Of a DNA stretch of 15,777 nucleotides, positions 9,802 to 15,777 are shown one piece after another. Origin of the DNA: Pseudomonadota bacterium (lineage in GTDB: Bacteria > Myxococcota > Myxococcia > Myxococcales > Myxococcaceae). A model generated the notes under the pieces. It made no database searches and was not told where the DNA came from. It saw nothing but the letters and a program-made list of their open reading frames with translations. The first letter of the stretch is position 1, and the number at the start of each line of letters is the position of its first letter. The stretch lies in NCBI GenBank assembly GCA_023424585.1, contig JAFADT010000021.1, forward strand, positions 1 through 15,777, in the 5' to 3' direction. The position numbers and the translations under genes are program-made.

Positions 9802-9861
9802 TCGACCGCGAAGCGGAACAGGAACGCACGCCTTGAAGGTGGGTATTCCACCCGCGGTCGA
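9802..9861 (-). promoter_or_regulatory. Foldable leader or dyad upstream of purF
   Basis: A perfect 9-base inverted repeat, TCGACCGCG at 9802-9810 and CGCGGTCGA at 9853-9861, encloses 42 bases. Directly against the second arm lies a small hairpin GGTGG-GTATT-CCACC (9838-9852). On the purF strand this forms a stem with an inner hairpin and an unpaired 27-base strand, ending 20 bases before the ATG. It could be an RNA leader, or a DNA operator between the divergent purF and 9948 genes. I recognise no known riboswitch class in it and no convincing -35/-10 pair nearby. Confidence 0.4.
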
Positions 9862-9947
9862 CGTCGGCCCTTGTAGGCCAGCCAAGGCGCCGTCGCTCGA
9901 AAGGTGGGCGCCGCCGGGAAGCCCCGAGCGGTTACGCTCCCGCCGGC

Positions 9948-11264
9948 ATGTCCTTCTTCCGGCGCTCCTTCCTCCGCACCCTGCTGCCCTTCGCCTTGCT
10001 GACGGCCGGGGCCGCCTACGCGCTCGCCTCCTGGAACTGGTGTGGGAGGTGGGAGGAGCGCGCGCCCGAGGTGCTGTCACAGGTGCGTGGCGAAGGCCCC
10101 CTCAAGGCGGGCGCGGCGAAGGTGGCCCTCTCCCCGCCCTTCCCGGTGGTGGTGGCGGGCTACGTCCCGCCCCGGCCCGAGGCGAGCCAGGCCGAGGTCC
10201 CCCTCCAGGCGCGGGCCCTGGTGCTGGAGGCCGGCGGCGCGCGCGTGGGCGTGGTGTCGCTGGAGCTGCTCCTGGTGACCCCGGAAATCACGGCGCGGGT
10301 GCGCGAGCGCGCGGCGAAGGCCGGGGTGAAGGAGGTGCTGGTGTTGGCCACGCACACGCACTCCTCCTTTGGGGGCTACGACGCGCGGTGGGCGGCGCAG
10401 CTCTCCGGCACGGGGCGCTACCGGGAGGCGTCCGTGAGCGCGGTGGTGGAGGGCGCGAGCGAGGCGCTGGAGAAGGCGGCGGGCGCCATGACGGACGTGA
10501 CGCTGGAGGTGGGCGGCGCGGCGGACGCGGGGCTCGTCCATTCCCGCTCCGGCGGCGACGTCCCGGACGGCCAGCTCACGCGGGTGGTGCTGCGCGGGGC
10601 GGCGGGGCCGGTGGCGGAGGTGCTGGTGTTCGCGGGGCACGCCGCGCTCATTCCGCGGCAGCGGGCGCTGGTGGATCCGGACTACCCGGGGCGGCTGAGC
10701 GCGCTGCGCGAGGAGCTGGGCTCGGGCGTCTCCCTGTTCGTGCAGGGCAGCGAGGGCAATGCCTCCGTGACCTTCAACGAGGGGCAGGGCCCCGAGCGCG
10801 CCCTGGGCTTCGCTCGCAAGCTGTCCGCGCTGGCGGACACGGCGGTGCCTGCGGCCGTGGCGGAGCCGGTGCGGCTGGCGTTCGCGCGCGTGCAGGTGGC
10901 GCTGCCCCGGCCGGACTCGTCGCGGCTGGTGCCCGCCCTCACCCGGGCGGCGGGGGACAACTTCCTGTGCGGCTCCTCGCCGCGCGAGGCGGAGGTGGAC
11001 GTGCTGGTGCTGGGGCCGCTGGAGCTCCTGTCCATCCCGGGGGAGCCCACCGTGGGCGCGGGCCGGAGGCTGGCGGACGCGTCCGGGGCCTCGCACGTGC
11101 TGGGGCTGGCCAACGGCTACGTGGGCTACGTGGACACGCCGGAGCAGGTGCGCGCGGGGCAGGGCGAGTCCCGGCGCCAGTACTTCGGGCCCGCCCTGCT
11201 GGAGCGCCTGGCCGCCGCCGCGCGCGTGGCCGCCGGCGCGGTGGGCTTCTCTCCTGGCAGGTAG
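9948..11264 (+). CDS. Neutral/alkaline ceramidase-like hydrolase, short form with N-terminal hydrophobic anchor
   Basis: This 438-residue protein resembles the catalytic domain of neutral (alkaline, non-lysosomal) ceramidases, zinc amidases that split ceramide. Family landmarks in order are ATHTHSSFGGYD (134-145; family THTHSGPGG, giving candidate ligands H136/H138), FAGHAAL (228-234; second His H231), GSEGNASV (267-274; S273 at the nucleophile position), SIPGEPTVGAGRRL (362-375; E366) and LANGYVGYVDTPEQ (387-400; Tyr ligand near Y394). It is much shorter than the roughly 670-residue Pseudomonas enzyme and appears to lack the C-terminal beta-sandwich domain. Residues 9-28 form a hydrophobic stretch, either a membrane anchor or a signal peptide (possible cut after ALA), placing the enzyme outside the cytoplasm. 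The substrate could be another amide. It is divergent from purF (166-base gap). No good Shine-Dalgarno sequence precedes the ATG. Confidence 0.82.
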   Translation: MSFFRRSFLRTLLPFALLTAGAAYALASWNWCGRWEERAPEVLSQVRGEGPLKAGAAKVALSPPFPVVVAGYVPPRPEASQAEVPLQARALVLEAGGARVGVVSLELLLVTPEITARVRERAAKAGVKEVLVLATHTHSSFGGYDARWAAQLSGTGRYREASVSAVVEGASEALEKAAGAMTDVTLEVGGAADAGLVHSRSGGDVPDGQLTRVVLRGAAGPVAEVLVFAGHAALIPRQRALVDPDYPGRLSALREELGSGVSLFVQGSEGNASVTFNEGQGPERALGFARKLSALADTAVPAAVAEPVRLAFARVQVALPRPDSSRLVPALTRAAGDNFLCGSSPREAEVDVLVLGPLELLSIPGEPTVGAGRRLADASGASHVLGLANGYVGYVDTPEQVRAGQGESRRQYFGPALLERLAAAARVAAGAVGFSPGR

Positions 11265-11281
11265 GCGGAGGCCCGTCCGCC
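11264..11281 (+). terminator. Hairpin at the stop codon of the ceramidase-like gene
   Basis: GGCGGA (11264-11269) and TCCGCC (11276-11281) form a perfect 6-base stem with a 6-base loop, beginning at the last base of the stop codon. No run of T follows, so it may be a weak terminator or an mRNA-end structure. The rest of the 133-base gap to the next gene contains a short dyad GGTCC-TC-GGACC (11360-11371) and nothing else I recognise. Confidence 0.3.
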
Positions 11282-11397
11282 CGGCTGCCCTGGGGACCTC
11301 CTGACGTCCGGTTGTCGCGGGGCGGCGCCATCGCTGGCGGAGGGCCCGCTGCCTACCTTGGTCCTCGGACCGGCTGATTCGCGGGAAGGGGCACGGG

Positions 11398-12255
11398 ATG
11401 AGGTGGGAAGGCGGACGTCGCAGCTCGAACATCGAGGATCGGCGGGGCAGTGGCTTCGGACGCCCGCTCGCGGTGGGCGGTGGCGCCGCGTCGCTGGTGG
11501 TGGCCCTGCTGGTGATGTTGCTGGGCGGCGACCCTTCCGACGTGCAGGTGGACACGCGCGCCTCGCCGTATTCGCAGCCGGGCACGGGCGGCTCCGGGAG
11601 CGTCGACCCGCGGCAGGAGCAGCTGAAGGACTTCGCCTCCGTGGTGCTCGCGGACACGGAGGACACCTGGCCCGGCCTGCTGGAGCCCCAGGGCGTGCGC
11701 TACGTGCAGCCGCGCCTGGTGCTCTTCACGGACGCGGTGCAGTCCGCGTGCGGCATGCAGCAGAGCGCGGTGGGGCCCTTCTATTGCCCGGGCGACCAGA
11801 AGGTGTACCTGGACCTGAGCTTCTTCGACGAGTTGGAGAGCCGCTTCGGCGCGCCGGGTGACTTCGGCCGCGCGTACGTCATCGCGCACGAGGTGGGGCA
11901 CCACGTGCAGAACCTGCTGGGCATCTCCCGCAAGGTGCAGTCGCTGCGCAGCCGCACGAGCGAGGAGCAGGCCAACCAGCTCTCCGTGCTGACCGAGCTC
12001 CAGGCGGACTGCTTCGCCGGCATCTGGGCCCACCATGCCCAGCAGGAGCGCGACATCCTGGAGCAGGGCGACGTGGAGGAGGGCCTGGGCGCCGCCAGCG
12101 CCGTGGGCGACGACACGCTCCAGAAGCGCGCCCGGGGCTACGTCGTCCCCGAGTCCTTCACCCATGGCTCCGCCGCGCAGCGCATGACCTGGTTCAAGCG
12201 CGGCCTGGAGCAGGGGACGCTGGAGGCGTGCGACACCTTCAACGCCCGGCGGTAG
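11398..12255 (+). CDS. YpfJ-family neutral zinc metallopeptidase
   Basis: This 285-residue protein belongs to the putative neutral zinc metallopeptidase family (E. coli YpfJ, Pfam Zn_peptidase). The N terminus MRWEGGRRSSNIEDRRG is the family's usual opening. One membrane segment follows (about 26-43), then a Gly/Ser linker and the periplasmic or secreted catalytic domain. The zinc motif is AHEVGHHVQNLLG (163-175), with H164, E165 and H168. ELQADCFAGIW (200-210) supplies the likely third ligand E200. Cysteine pairs C118/C130 and C205/C278 could form disulfides. The C-terminal SFTHGSAAQRMTWFKRG (253-269) is a family landmark. ATG at 11398 is preceded by GGGAAGGGG, a fair ribosome site. The natural substrate of this family is unknown to me. 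It converges on the repeat-protein gene with a 13-base gap. Confidence 0.93.
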   Translation: MRWEGGRRSSNIEDRRGSGFGRPLAVGGGAASLVVALLVMLLGGDPSDVQVDTRASPYSQPGTGGSGSVDPRQEQLKDFASVVLADTEDTWPGLLEPQGVRYVQPRLVLFTDAVQSACGMQQSAVGPFYCPGDQKVYLDLSFFDELESRFGAPGDFGRAYVIAHEVGHHVQNLLGISRKVQSLRSRTSEEQANQLSVLTELQADCFAGIWAHHAQQERDILEQGDVEEGLGAASAVGDDTLQKRARGYVVPESFTHGSAAQRMTWFKRGLEQGTLEACDTFNARR

Positions 12256-12279
12256 GGGCGCGGAAGGCTCAGCGCGCCC
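12256..12279. terminator. Possible shared hairpin between convergent genes
   Basis: GGGCGC (12256-12261) and GCGCCC (12274-12279) form a 6-base stem with a 12-base loop, directly after the metallopeptidase stop and overlapping the last codons of the converging gene. Its position suits a bidirectional terminator, but there is no T run on either strand. Confidence 0.25.
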
Positions 12280-12727
12280 GCGGCGGGGCGCCCGTCCCGT
12301 GCATCGGCAGGCGCTGCTGCTGCGTCCCGATGAGGGGTTGCTGCAACTGGTACGTCCCAATGAGCGGTTGTTGGAGCTGATACGCGCCGTTGAGCGGCTG
12401 CTGGAGCTGGTACGTCCCGATGAGGGGTTGCTGGAGCTGGTACGTGCCGACGAGCGGCTGCTGGAGCTGGTACGTGCCGACGAGCGGCTGCTGGAGCTGA
12501 TACGACCCGGCGAGCGGCTGCTGGAACCCGCTCTCCGCGGGCGGTTGATACCAGTAATTGTCCCAGAAGGTGCTTTCACCGGAATCACTTGTCAGTGATT
12601 GCCGGTCATCCAGGTTCTGCGAATCATTGCCCTCCGGGGCAGTCACCGCTTCGTCCTGCTGCGCCAGGACCGTGACCGGACCGGACGCGAGCGCCACCAC
12701 GAGGGTCACCAGGGTGCCCGTGCGCAT
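12269..12727 (-). CDS. Small exported protein with six 10-residue Q/Y/P-rich tandem repeats (unrecognised family)
   Basis: I do not recognise a family for this 152-residue protein. It begins with a clear signal peptide (MRTGTLVTLVVALASGPVTV, cut probable after LA at 22). A short acidic/polar region follows (23-57, rich in D, N, S and E), then an aromatic patch FWDNYWYQPP (54-63). Six tandem decapeptides of the form YQLQQPL(V/I/N)G(T/A) occupy 76-135, with a truncated copy FQQPLAGS at 68-75 and a short basic tail. There is no Cys and no transmembrane segment after the signal. GGAGG lies 6 bases before the ATG, a strong ribosome site that supports real translation. The DNA for residues about 20-60 is visibly less GC-rich than its neighbours. 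A structural, adhesive or matrix role would fit the composition, but that is a guess. Confidence 0.78.
   Translation of the reverse strand: MRTGTLVTLVVALASGPVTVLAQQDEAVTAPEGNDSQNLDDRQSLTSDSGESTFWDNYWYQPPAESGFQQPLAGSYQLQQPLVGTYQLQQPLVGTYQLQQPLIGTYQLQQPLNGAYQLQQPLIGTYQLQQPLIGTQQQRLPMHGTGAPPRAR
12323..12502 (-). repeat. 30-bp tandem repeat, six units, coding for a decapeptide
   Basis: Six in-frame 30-base units encode YQLQQPLxGx. Units differ mostly at synonymous third positions (TAC/TAT, CTC/TTG) and at the Val/Ile/Asn codon. Near-identical neighbouring units suggest recent duplication or slippage, so copy number may vary between strains. Confidence 0.92.
12578..12606 (-). other. Strong hairpin inside the repeat-protein coding region
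   Basis: On the plus strand ACCGG-AATCACT-TGTC-AGTGATT-G-CCGGT forms a 12-base-pair stem with one bulged G and a 4-base loop (12578-12606). It lies within codons about 41-50 of the repeat protein, in the less GC-rich part of the gene. No T run follows on either strand, so a simple terminator is unlikely. Confidence 0.5.
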
Positions 12728-12808
12728 GGAGTCCTCCTTCCTTGCGTCGCGGGAGAGGGAAACCGCGCCGCGACCTGCTCCTCAAGATGACCGCGCGGGG
12801 CGGCTCCG

Positions 12809-12830
12809 GGGAGCACGGCGCGCTGCTCCC
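12809..12830. repeat. Inverted repeat in the promoter region of the repeat-protein gene
   Basis: GGGAGCA (12809-12815) and TGCTCCC (12824-12830) are perfect 7-base arms around an 8-base centre, about 80-120 bases upstream of the repeat-protein start. It could be an operator or a leader hairpin; in GC-rich DNA such dyads also occur by chance. Confidence 0.3.
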
Positions 12831-12949
12831 GGGCCTGGCCGGGCGCCAGCCATGGAGCCATGCGTCATTCGCATTCCGAACACATTGCGAGCGATAGGCT
12901 TACCGCGTGTGCGTGCTTTTTCCTCCGTGATCAAAGGTACGCCGCGTCA

Positions 12950-12974
12950 AAACACAAACGTGAAACTTGTGCTT
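12950..12974. promoter_or_regulatory. Operator-like dyad upstream of the beta-helix/cytochrome genes
   Basis: AAACACAA (12950-12957) and TTGTGCTT (12967-12974) are inverted copies matching at 7 of 8 positions around a 9-base centre, within the lower-GC stretch. The size suits a dimeric repressor or activator. A dyad of this quality is expected by chance in a region of this length, so it is only a candidate. Confidence 0.25.
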
Positions 12975-12991
12975 GTCGTCAGTGTGTCTTT

Positions 12992-13071
12992 GCTCCGAGC
13001 ATGCCGCCTTCCCGCTGCTTCGCGGGCCGCGGGTGCTTCCCCGAGGTCCATGCGGAGCGGCCTCGCGGAGG
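12992..13071 (+). promoter_or_regulatory. Foldable leader with twin TGCTTC-loop hairpins before the beta-helix gene
   Basis: GCTCCGAGCATG (12992-13003) pairs with CATGCGGAGC (13049-13058), giving a 10-base-pair outer stem with a 2-base bulge. Inside are two hairpins in tandem: CCCGC-TGCTTC-GCGGG (13011-13026) and CGGG-TGCTTC-CCCG (13030-13043). Both have the identical 6-base loop. A last small hairpin CCTC-GCG-GAGG (13061-13071) would cover most of the GGAGG ribosome site of the gene starting at 13078. Together this resembles a structured 5' untranslated region. I match it to no known riboswitch. Confidence 0.4.
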
Positions 13072-13077
13072 AACGAC

Positions 13078-14640
13078 ATGCCCCGTTTGCAGTGGACCCG
13101 CGCGACGTGCGCGACCCTTGTGGCCCTGGTGGGGGCCCTTTCGCTGACCGCCTGCTCGGACGACGATGACAACAACAACACGCCAGACTCGGGCGTGAAG
13201 GTGGATGCGGGGACGAACACGGACGCCGGCAGCGACGCCGGGACGGACACGGACGCCGGGACGGACGCGGGCAGCGTGGACACGGGCATCCCCTGGGACG
13301 GCGGCAGCGCGGGGACCTTCTCCTGCGAGGGCAAGGCCCAGGCGACGCTGACCTTCAATCCGGGGGAGGAGGAGGCGTTCCAGGACCAGGTGAACACGCT
13401 GGCCGAGTGCACCACCATCCAACTGGCGGCGGGCACGTACACGTTCGACAACGCCATCACCATCCGCCAGAAGGGCATCACGCTGGTGGGCGCGGGCAAG
13501 GGCGCCAAGGGCGAGGGCACGGGCGGGGCGAACAGCACCGTGCTGGTGTTCACCAACGCGGCGGCGAACTCCAACGGCCTGGACGTGGTGGGCGACCGCT
13601 TCGAGGTGCGCGACCTGGCGGTGTGGAACGCGAAGAAGGACGCCATCCGCGTGGAGTCCTCCACCGACGTGGTGATGCGCCGCGTGCGCACGGAGTGGGC
13701 GGAGGCCGACAAGGAGAGCAACGGCAAGTACGGCCTGTACCCGGTGAAGTCCAAGTACGTCGTCATCGAGGACTGCGAGGCGTACAACGCCGCGGACGCG
13801 GGCATCTACGTGGGCCAGACGCAGTACGCCGTCGTGCGCAACAGCGTGGCGAAGCAGAACGTGGCGGGCATCGAGATTGAAAACACGCAGTACGCCTACG
13901 TGCTGGGCAACACGGCCCAGGACAACACCACGGGCCTGGTGGTGTTCGACCTGCCGGGCAACCCCATCCGGGGCTCCGACATCCGGGTGAAGGACAACAT
14001 CATCACCGGCAACAACCGGAACAACTTCGCCTCCGTCGCGGCCAGCAGCAGCACGGTGTCGCAGGTGCCGGCGGGCACGGGCACGTTCCTGCTGGCGTCG
14101 CGCCGCGTGGAGCTGACGGGCAACACCTGGGCCAACAACAACACGGTGGACGTGGCGGTGCTGAGCGGCCTCGCCATCGAGCCCAACCCGGCGCTGTGGG
14201 ACGCGGCTGGCGGGAACTTCGCGAGCTCGGACGTCTACGTCCACGACAACACCTTCCAGGGTGGGAGCGGCGACAACGTGGACAACGGCAACCTGGACCA
14301 GCAGCTGCGCCCGCTGGGCGCGGCCATGGCGGCGCTCTACGCCTATGGCGAGACGCAGGGCTCGGTGGGCGTGGAGCCCCTGGTGTGGGACGGCCTGGAC
14401 CCCTACGGCCATGACCGCGCGCAGGTGAACCCCATCAACATCTGCTTCACCAACAACACGCTGCCGCCGGGCACGACCGCGGCCATCGCGGACCTGGACC
14501 TGGTGGCGGCGGGCCAGACCGCGGCGGGCGGCGACCTGCCGGGCGCGTGGGCCCTCACGCGGCGCTACCCGGCCACCCAGGCGGAGTTCAACTGCTCGGG
14601 CTTCAGCCCCGCGCTGACGATTGGTGACTTCATCCCGTAG
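13078..14640 (+). CDS. Right-handed parallel beta-helix lipoprotein (TIGR03805-like), partner of a diheme cytochrome
   Basis: This 520-residue lipoprotein has a lipoprotein signal ending in LTAC with lipidated C26, then an Asp/Asn run and a DAG-rich flexible linker (about 36-70). A parallel beta-helix domain follows (about 115-400). Family hallmarks are visible: GITLVGAG (133-140), NGKYGLYPV (215-223), ADAGIYVGQTQYAVVRNS (239-256), NVAGIEIENTQYAYVLGN (261-278), NTTGLVVFDLPGNP (283-296) and VPAGTGTFLLASRRVELTGN (330-349). These match the beta-helix family that, from memory, recurs next to a diheme cytochrome family; its function is unknown. Short turns and Asn-rich stacks suggest a carbohydrate- or surface-binding rod, but no catalytic residues are evident. 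ATG at 13078 with GGAGG 6 bases upstream is chosen over an upstream in-frame ATG (12967) because it starts the signal peptide. The cytochrome gene follows after 24 bases. Confidence 0.92.
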   Translation: MPRLQWTRATCATLVALVGALSLTACSDDDDNNNTPDSGVKVDAGTNTDAGSDAGTDTDAGTDAGSVDTGIPWDGGSAGTFSCEGKAQATLTFNPGEEEAFQDQVNTLAECTTIQLAAGTYTFDNAITIRQKGITLVGAGKGAKGEGTGGANSTVLVFTNAAANSNGLDVVGDRFEVRDLAVWNAKKDAIRVESSTDVVMRRVRTEWAEADKESNGKYGLYPVKSKYVVIEDCEAYNAADAGIYVGQTQYAVVRNSVAKQNVAGIEIENTQYAYVLGNTAQDNTTGLVVFDLPGNPIRGSDIRVKDNIITGNNRNNFASVAASSSTVSQVPAGTGTFLLASRRVELTGNTWANNNTVDVAVLSGLAIEPNPALWDAAGGNFASSDVYVHDNTFQGGSGDNVDNGNLDQQLRPLGAAMAALYAYGETQGSVGVEPLVWDGLDPYGHDRAQVNPINICFTNNTLPPGTTAAIADLDLVAAGQTAAGGDLPGAWALTRRYPATQAEFNCSGFSPALTIGDFIP

Positions 14641-14664
14641 TCGCGGTCAGGGAGCGTGACACCC

Positions 14665-15777
14665 ATGTGGACGTCGTTCGTGAACCCCCGTCTCTCCGTG
14701 GTGCTGCTGGCGCTGTCGCTGGCGGCCTGCGGGTCCTCCGACCCGGAAGGCCCCGGGCCCACACCCGACGCGGGGACCCCCGTGCCGGATGCTGGAACGG
14801 CGGACGCGGGGGTTCCGGACGCGGGGGAGCCGGATGCGGGCTCCGTGGACGCGGGGACGGATGCCGGAACGCCCGACGCGGGCGAGCCGGACGCCGGGCC
14901 TCCGCTGGCCATCCCCAACGCGCTGTCGGGCTTCGGGTTGTTCACCGGAAGCCCGGCGGACGGAGGGCTCGTCCCGGTGGAGGGCAACGTGCCCTACACC
15001 CTGTCCACCGCGCTGTTCTCCGACTACGCGGTCAAGTCACGCACCCTCTACATCCCCCCCGGCAAGACGGCGCACTACGACCCCGTGGCCGCGCTGGACC
15101 TGCCGGTGGGGACGCTCATCACGAAGACGTTCGCCTTCCCGGCGGACCTGCGGAAGCCGGACCAGGACGTGCGTTACATCGAGACGCGCGTCCTGGTGCG
15201 GCAGCCCTCGGGCTGGGAGGCGTGGCCCTACGTCTGGAACACGGAGCAGACGGAGGCCACGCTGGCCACCGGCGGGCGCTCGCGGCCCGTGACGTTCATC
15301 GACACGGAGGGAGAAGCCCGCTCGTTCACGTTCTACGTCCCGTCCAAGAACCAGTGCCAGCAGTGCCACCACCTGGTGGACGACAAGGGCGAGCAGGTGA
15401 TGCACCCCATCGGGGTGAAGGCGCGCTACCTGCACCACGCGAACACCTACGGTGGCGTGGAGCACGACCAGCTGGAGTACCTGGCGTCCCTGGGCAAGCT
15501 GGACGGACTGCCCGCCCCCGGGGACCTGCCGAAGGCGCCGGACGCGTTCGACCCGCAGGCGGCGGACCTGTCCACGCGGGCGCGCACGTACCTGGACATC
15601 AACTGCGCGCACTGCCACAACCCGAAGGGGACGGCGGGCATCACCAGCCAGCTGTTCCTCAACTTCGACAACACCAGCGTGTTCAACCTGGGCGAGTGCA
15701 AGCGCCCGGGCTCCGCGGGCGCGGGCGTGGGCGGCGAGTTCGACATCGTCCCCGGCAAGCACGACGAGTCCATCCTC
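14665..15777 (+). CDS. Diheme c-type cytochrome lipoprotein (SO2930/TIGR03806-like), 3' end cut by window
   Basis: 371 codons are present with no stop. The N terminus is a lipoprotein signal with lipobox LAAC (C22), so the protein is exported and lipid-anchored. A DAG/PDAG-rich linker follows (about 34-79). A conserved globular region comes next (YTLSTALFSDYAVKSRTLYI, 111-130), and two c-type heme motifs, CQQCH (231-235) and CAHCH (314-318), each bind one covalent heme. Candidate distal Met/His ligands, such as M246 and several His, follow the first motif. The layout fits the diheme cytochrome family that, from memory, is found next to the beta-helix family just upstream, so electron transfer at the cell surface or in the periplasm is the likely activity. 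Partner and substrate are unknown. GGAG lies 10 bases before the ATG, and the 24-base gap points to one operon. Confidence 0.93.
   Translation, partial: MWTSFVNPRLSVVLLALSLAACGSSDPEGPGPTPDAGTPVPDAGTADAGVPDAGEPDAGSVDAGTDAGTPDAGEPDAGPPLAIPNALSGFGLFTGSPADGGLVPVEGNVPYTLSTALFSDYAVKSRTLYIPPGKTAHYDPVAALDLPVGTLITKTFAFPADLRKPDQDVRYIETRVLVRQPSGWEAWPYVWNTEQTEATLATGGRSRPVTFIDTEGEARSFTFYVPSKNQCQQCHHLVDDKGEQVMHPIGVKARYLHHANTYGGVEHDQLEYLASLGKLDGLPAPGDLPKAPDAFDPQAADLSTRARTYLDINCAHCHNPKGTAGITSQLFLNFDNTSVFNLGECKRPGSAGAGVGGEFDIVPGKHDESIL

Larger units (their letters stand above)
12728..13077. other. 350-base divergent intergenic region
   Basis: This region separates the minus-strand repeat-protein gene from the plus-strand beta-helix gene, so it must hold both promoters. 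The part nearest the repeat gene is GC-rich; about 12860-12990 is clearly lower in GC. It contains the dyads and leader structures listed separately. I found no convincing -35/-10 or sigma54 match and no supported small gene. An upstream in-frame ATG at 12967 would extend the beta-helix protein but would displace its lipoprotein signal. Confidence 0.6.

Noticed and set aside
9782..9829. Longer PurF start at 9829
   Set aside because: It would bury the catalytic Cys2 behind 16 extra residues with no known processing and would overlap the leader inverted repeat.
12323..12502. CRISPR array
   Set aside because: The units are contiguous 30-bp repeats without spacers, in frame with a coding sequence.
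12299..12598. Plus-strand frame reading repeated ELVRADERLL-like peptides opposite the repeat protein
   Set aside because: The 30-bp repeat keeps all frames open. Only the minus-strand frame has a signal peptide and a strong ribosome site.
12897..12950. Sigma70-type promoter in the lower-GC stretch before the beta-helix gene
   Set aside because: No -35/-10 pair with acceptable matches and spacing was found on either strand; the best hexamers match only about half of the consensus.
12967..13077. Longer start for the beta-helix protein at 12967
   Set aside because: It would put 37 extra residues before a textbook lipoprotein signal peptide, whereas the ATG at 13078 has a strong GGAGG site 6 bases upstream.

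Overview
The window comes from a very GC-rich bacterium, with G or C at almost every third codon position. The most likely source is a myxobacterium of the Myxococcus/Corallococcus type. Two secreted lipoproteins carry Asp-Ala-Gly rich linkers straight after the lipobox, which is common in that group, and a two-component pair with an NtrC-type (sigma54) regulator is also typical. This placement is inference; no rRNA or other marker gene is present.

Left half, minus strand (9861 down to 1): purF, encoding an Fe-S type amidophosphoribosyltransferase, is followed with overlaps by a membrane histidine kinase and its NtrC-family response regulator. After a 130-base gap come three genes of a heavy-metal RND efflux pump in the order outer-membrane channel (czcC-like), adaptor (czcB-like), inner-membrane pump (czcA-like, cut by the left edge). 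The gap holds a sigma54-type promoter with exact GGCAC and TTGC blocks at the required spacing, plus repeated upstream elements. It looks like the target of the neighbouring sigma54 activator. This promoter overlaps the obvious czcC start codon and argues for a TTG start 12 codons further in.

Middle, plus strand (9948-12255): a short, membrane-anchored or exported neutral-ceramidase-like hydrolase is followed by a YpfJ-type neutral zinc metallopeptidase with one N-terminal membrane segment. The metallopeptidase converges on a minus-strand gene for a small exported orphan protein built from six 10-residue Q/Y/P-rich repeats (30-bp DNA tandem repeat).

Right end, plus strand (13078-15777): after a 350-base intergenic region containing dyads and a foldable leader comes a two-gene unit. 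It encodes a right-handed beta-helix lipoprotein and a diheme c-type cytochrome lipoprotein (cut by the right edge). This pairing is known to recur in diverse bacteria (TIGR03805 with TIGR03806/SO2930-like, recalled from memory) but has no assigned function, and it is the best candidate here for an undescribed system.

No tRNA, rRNA, CRISPR array, transposase or phage gene was seen.
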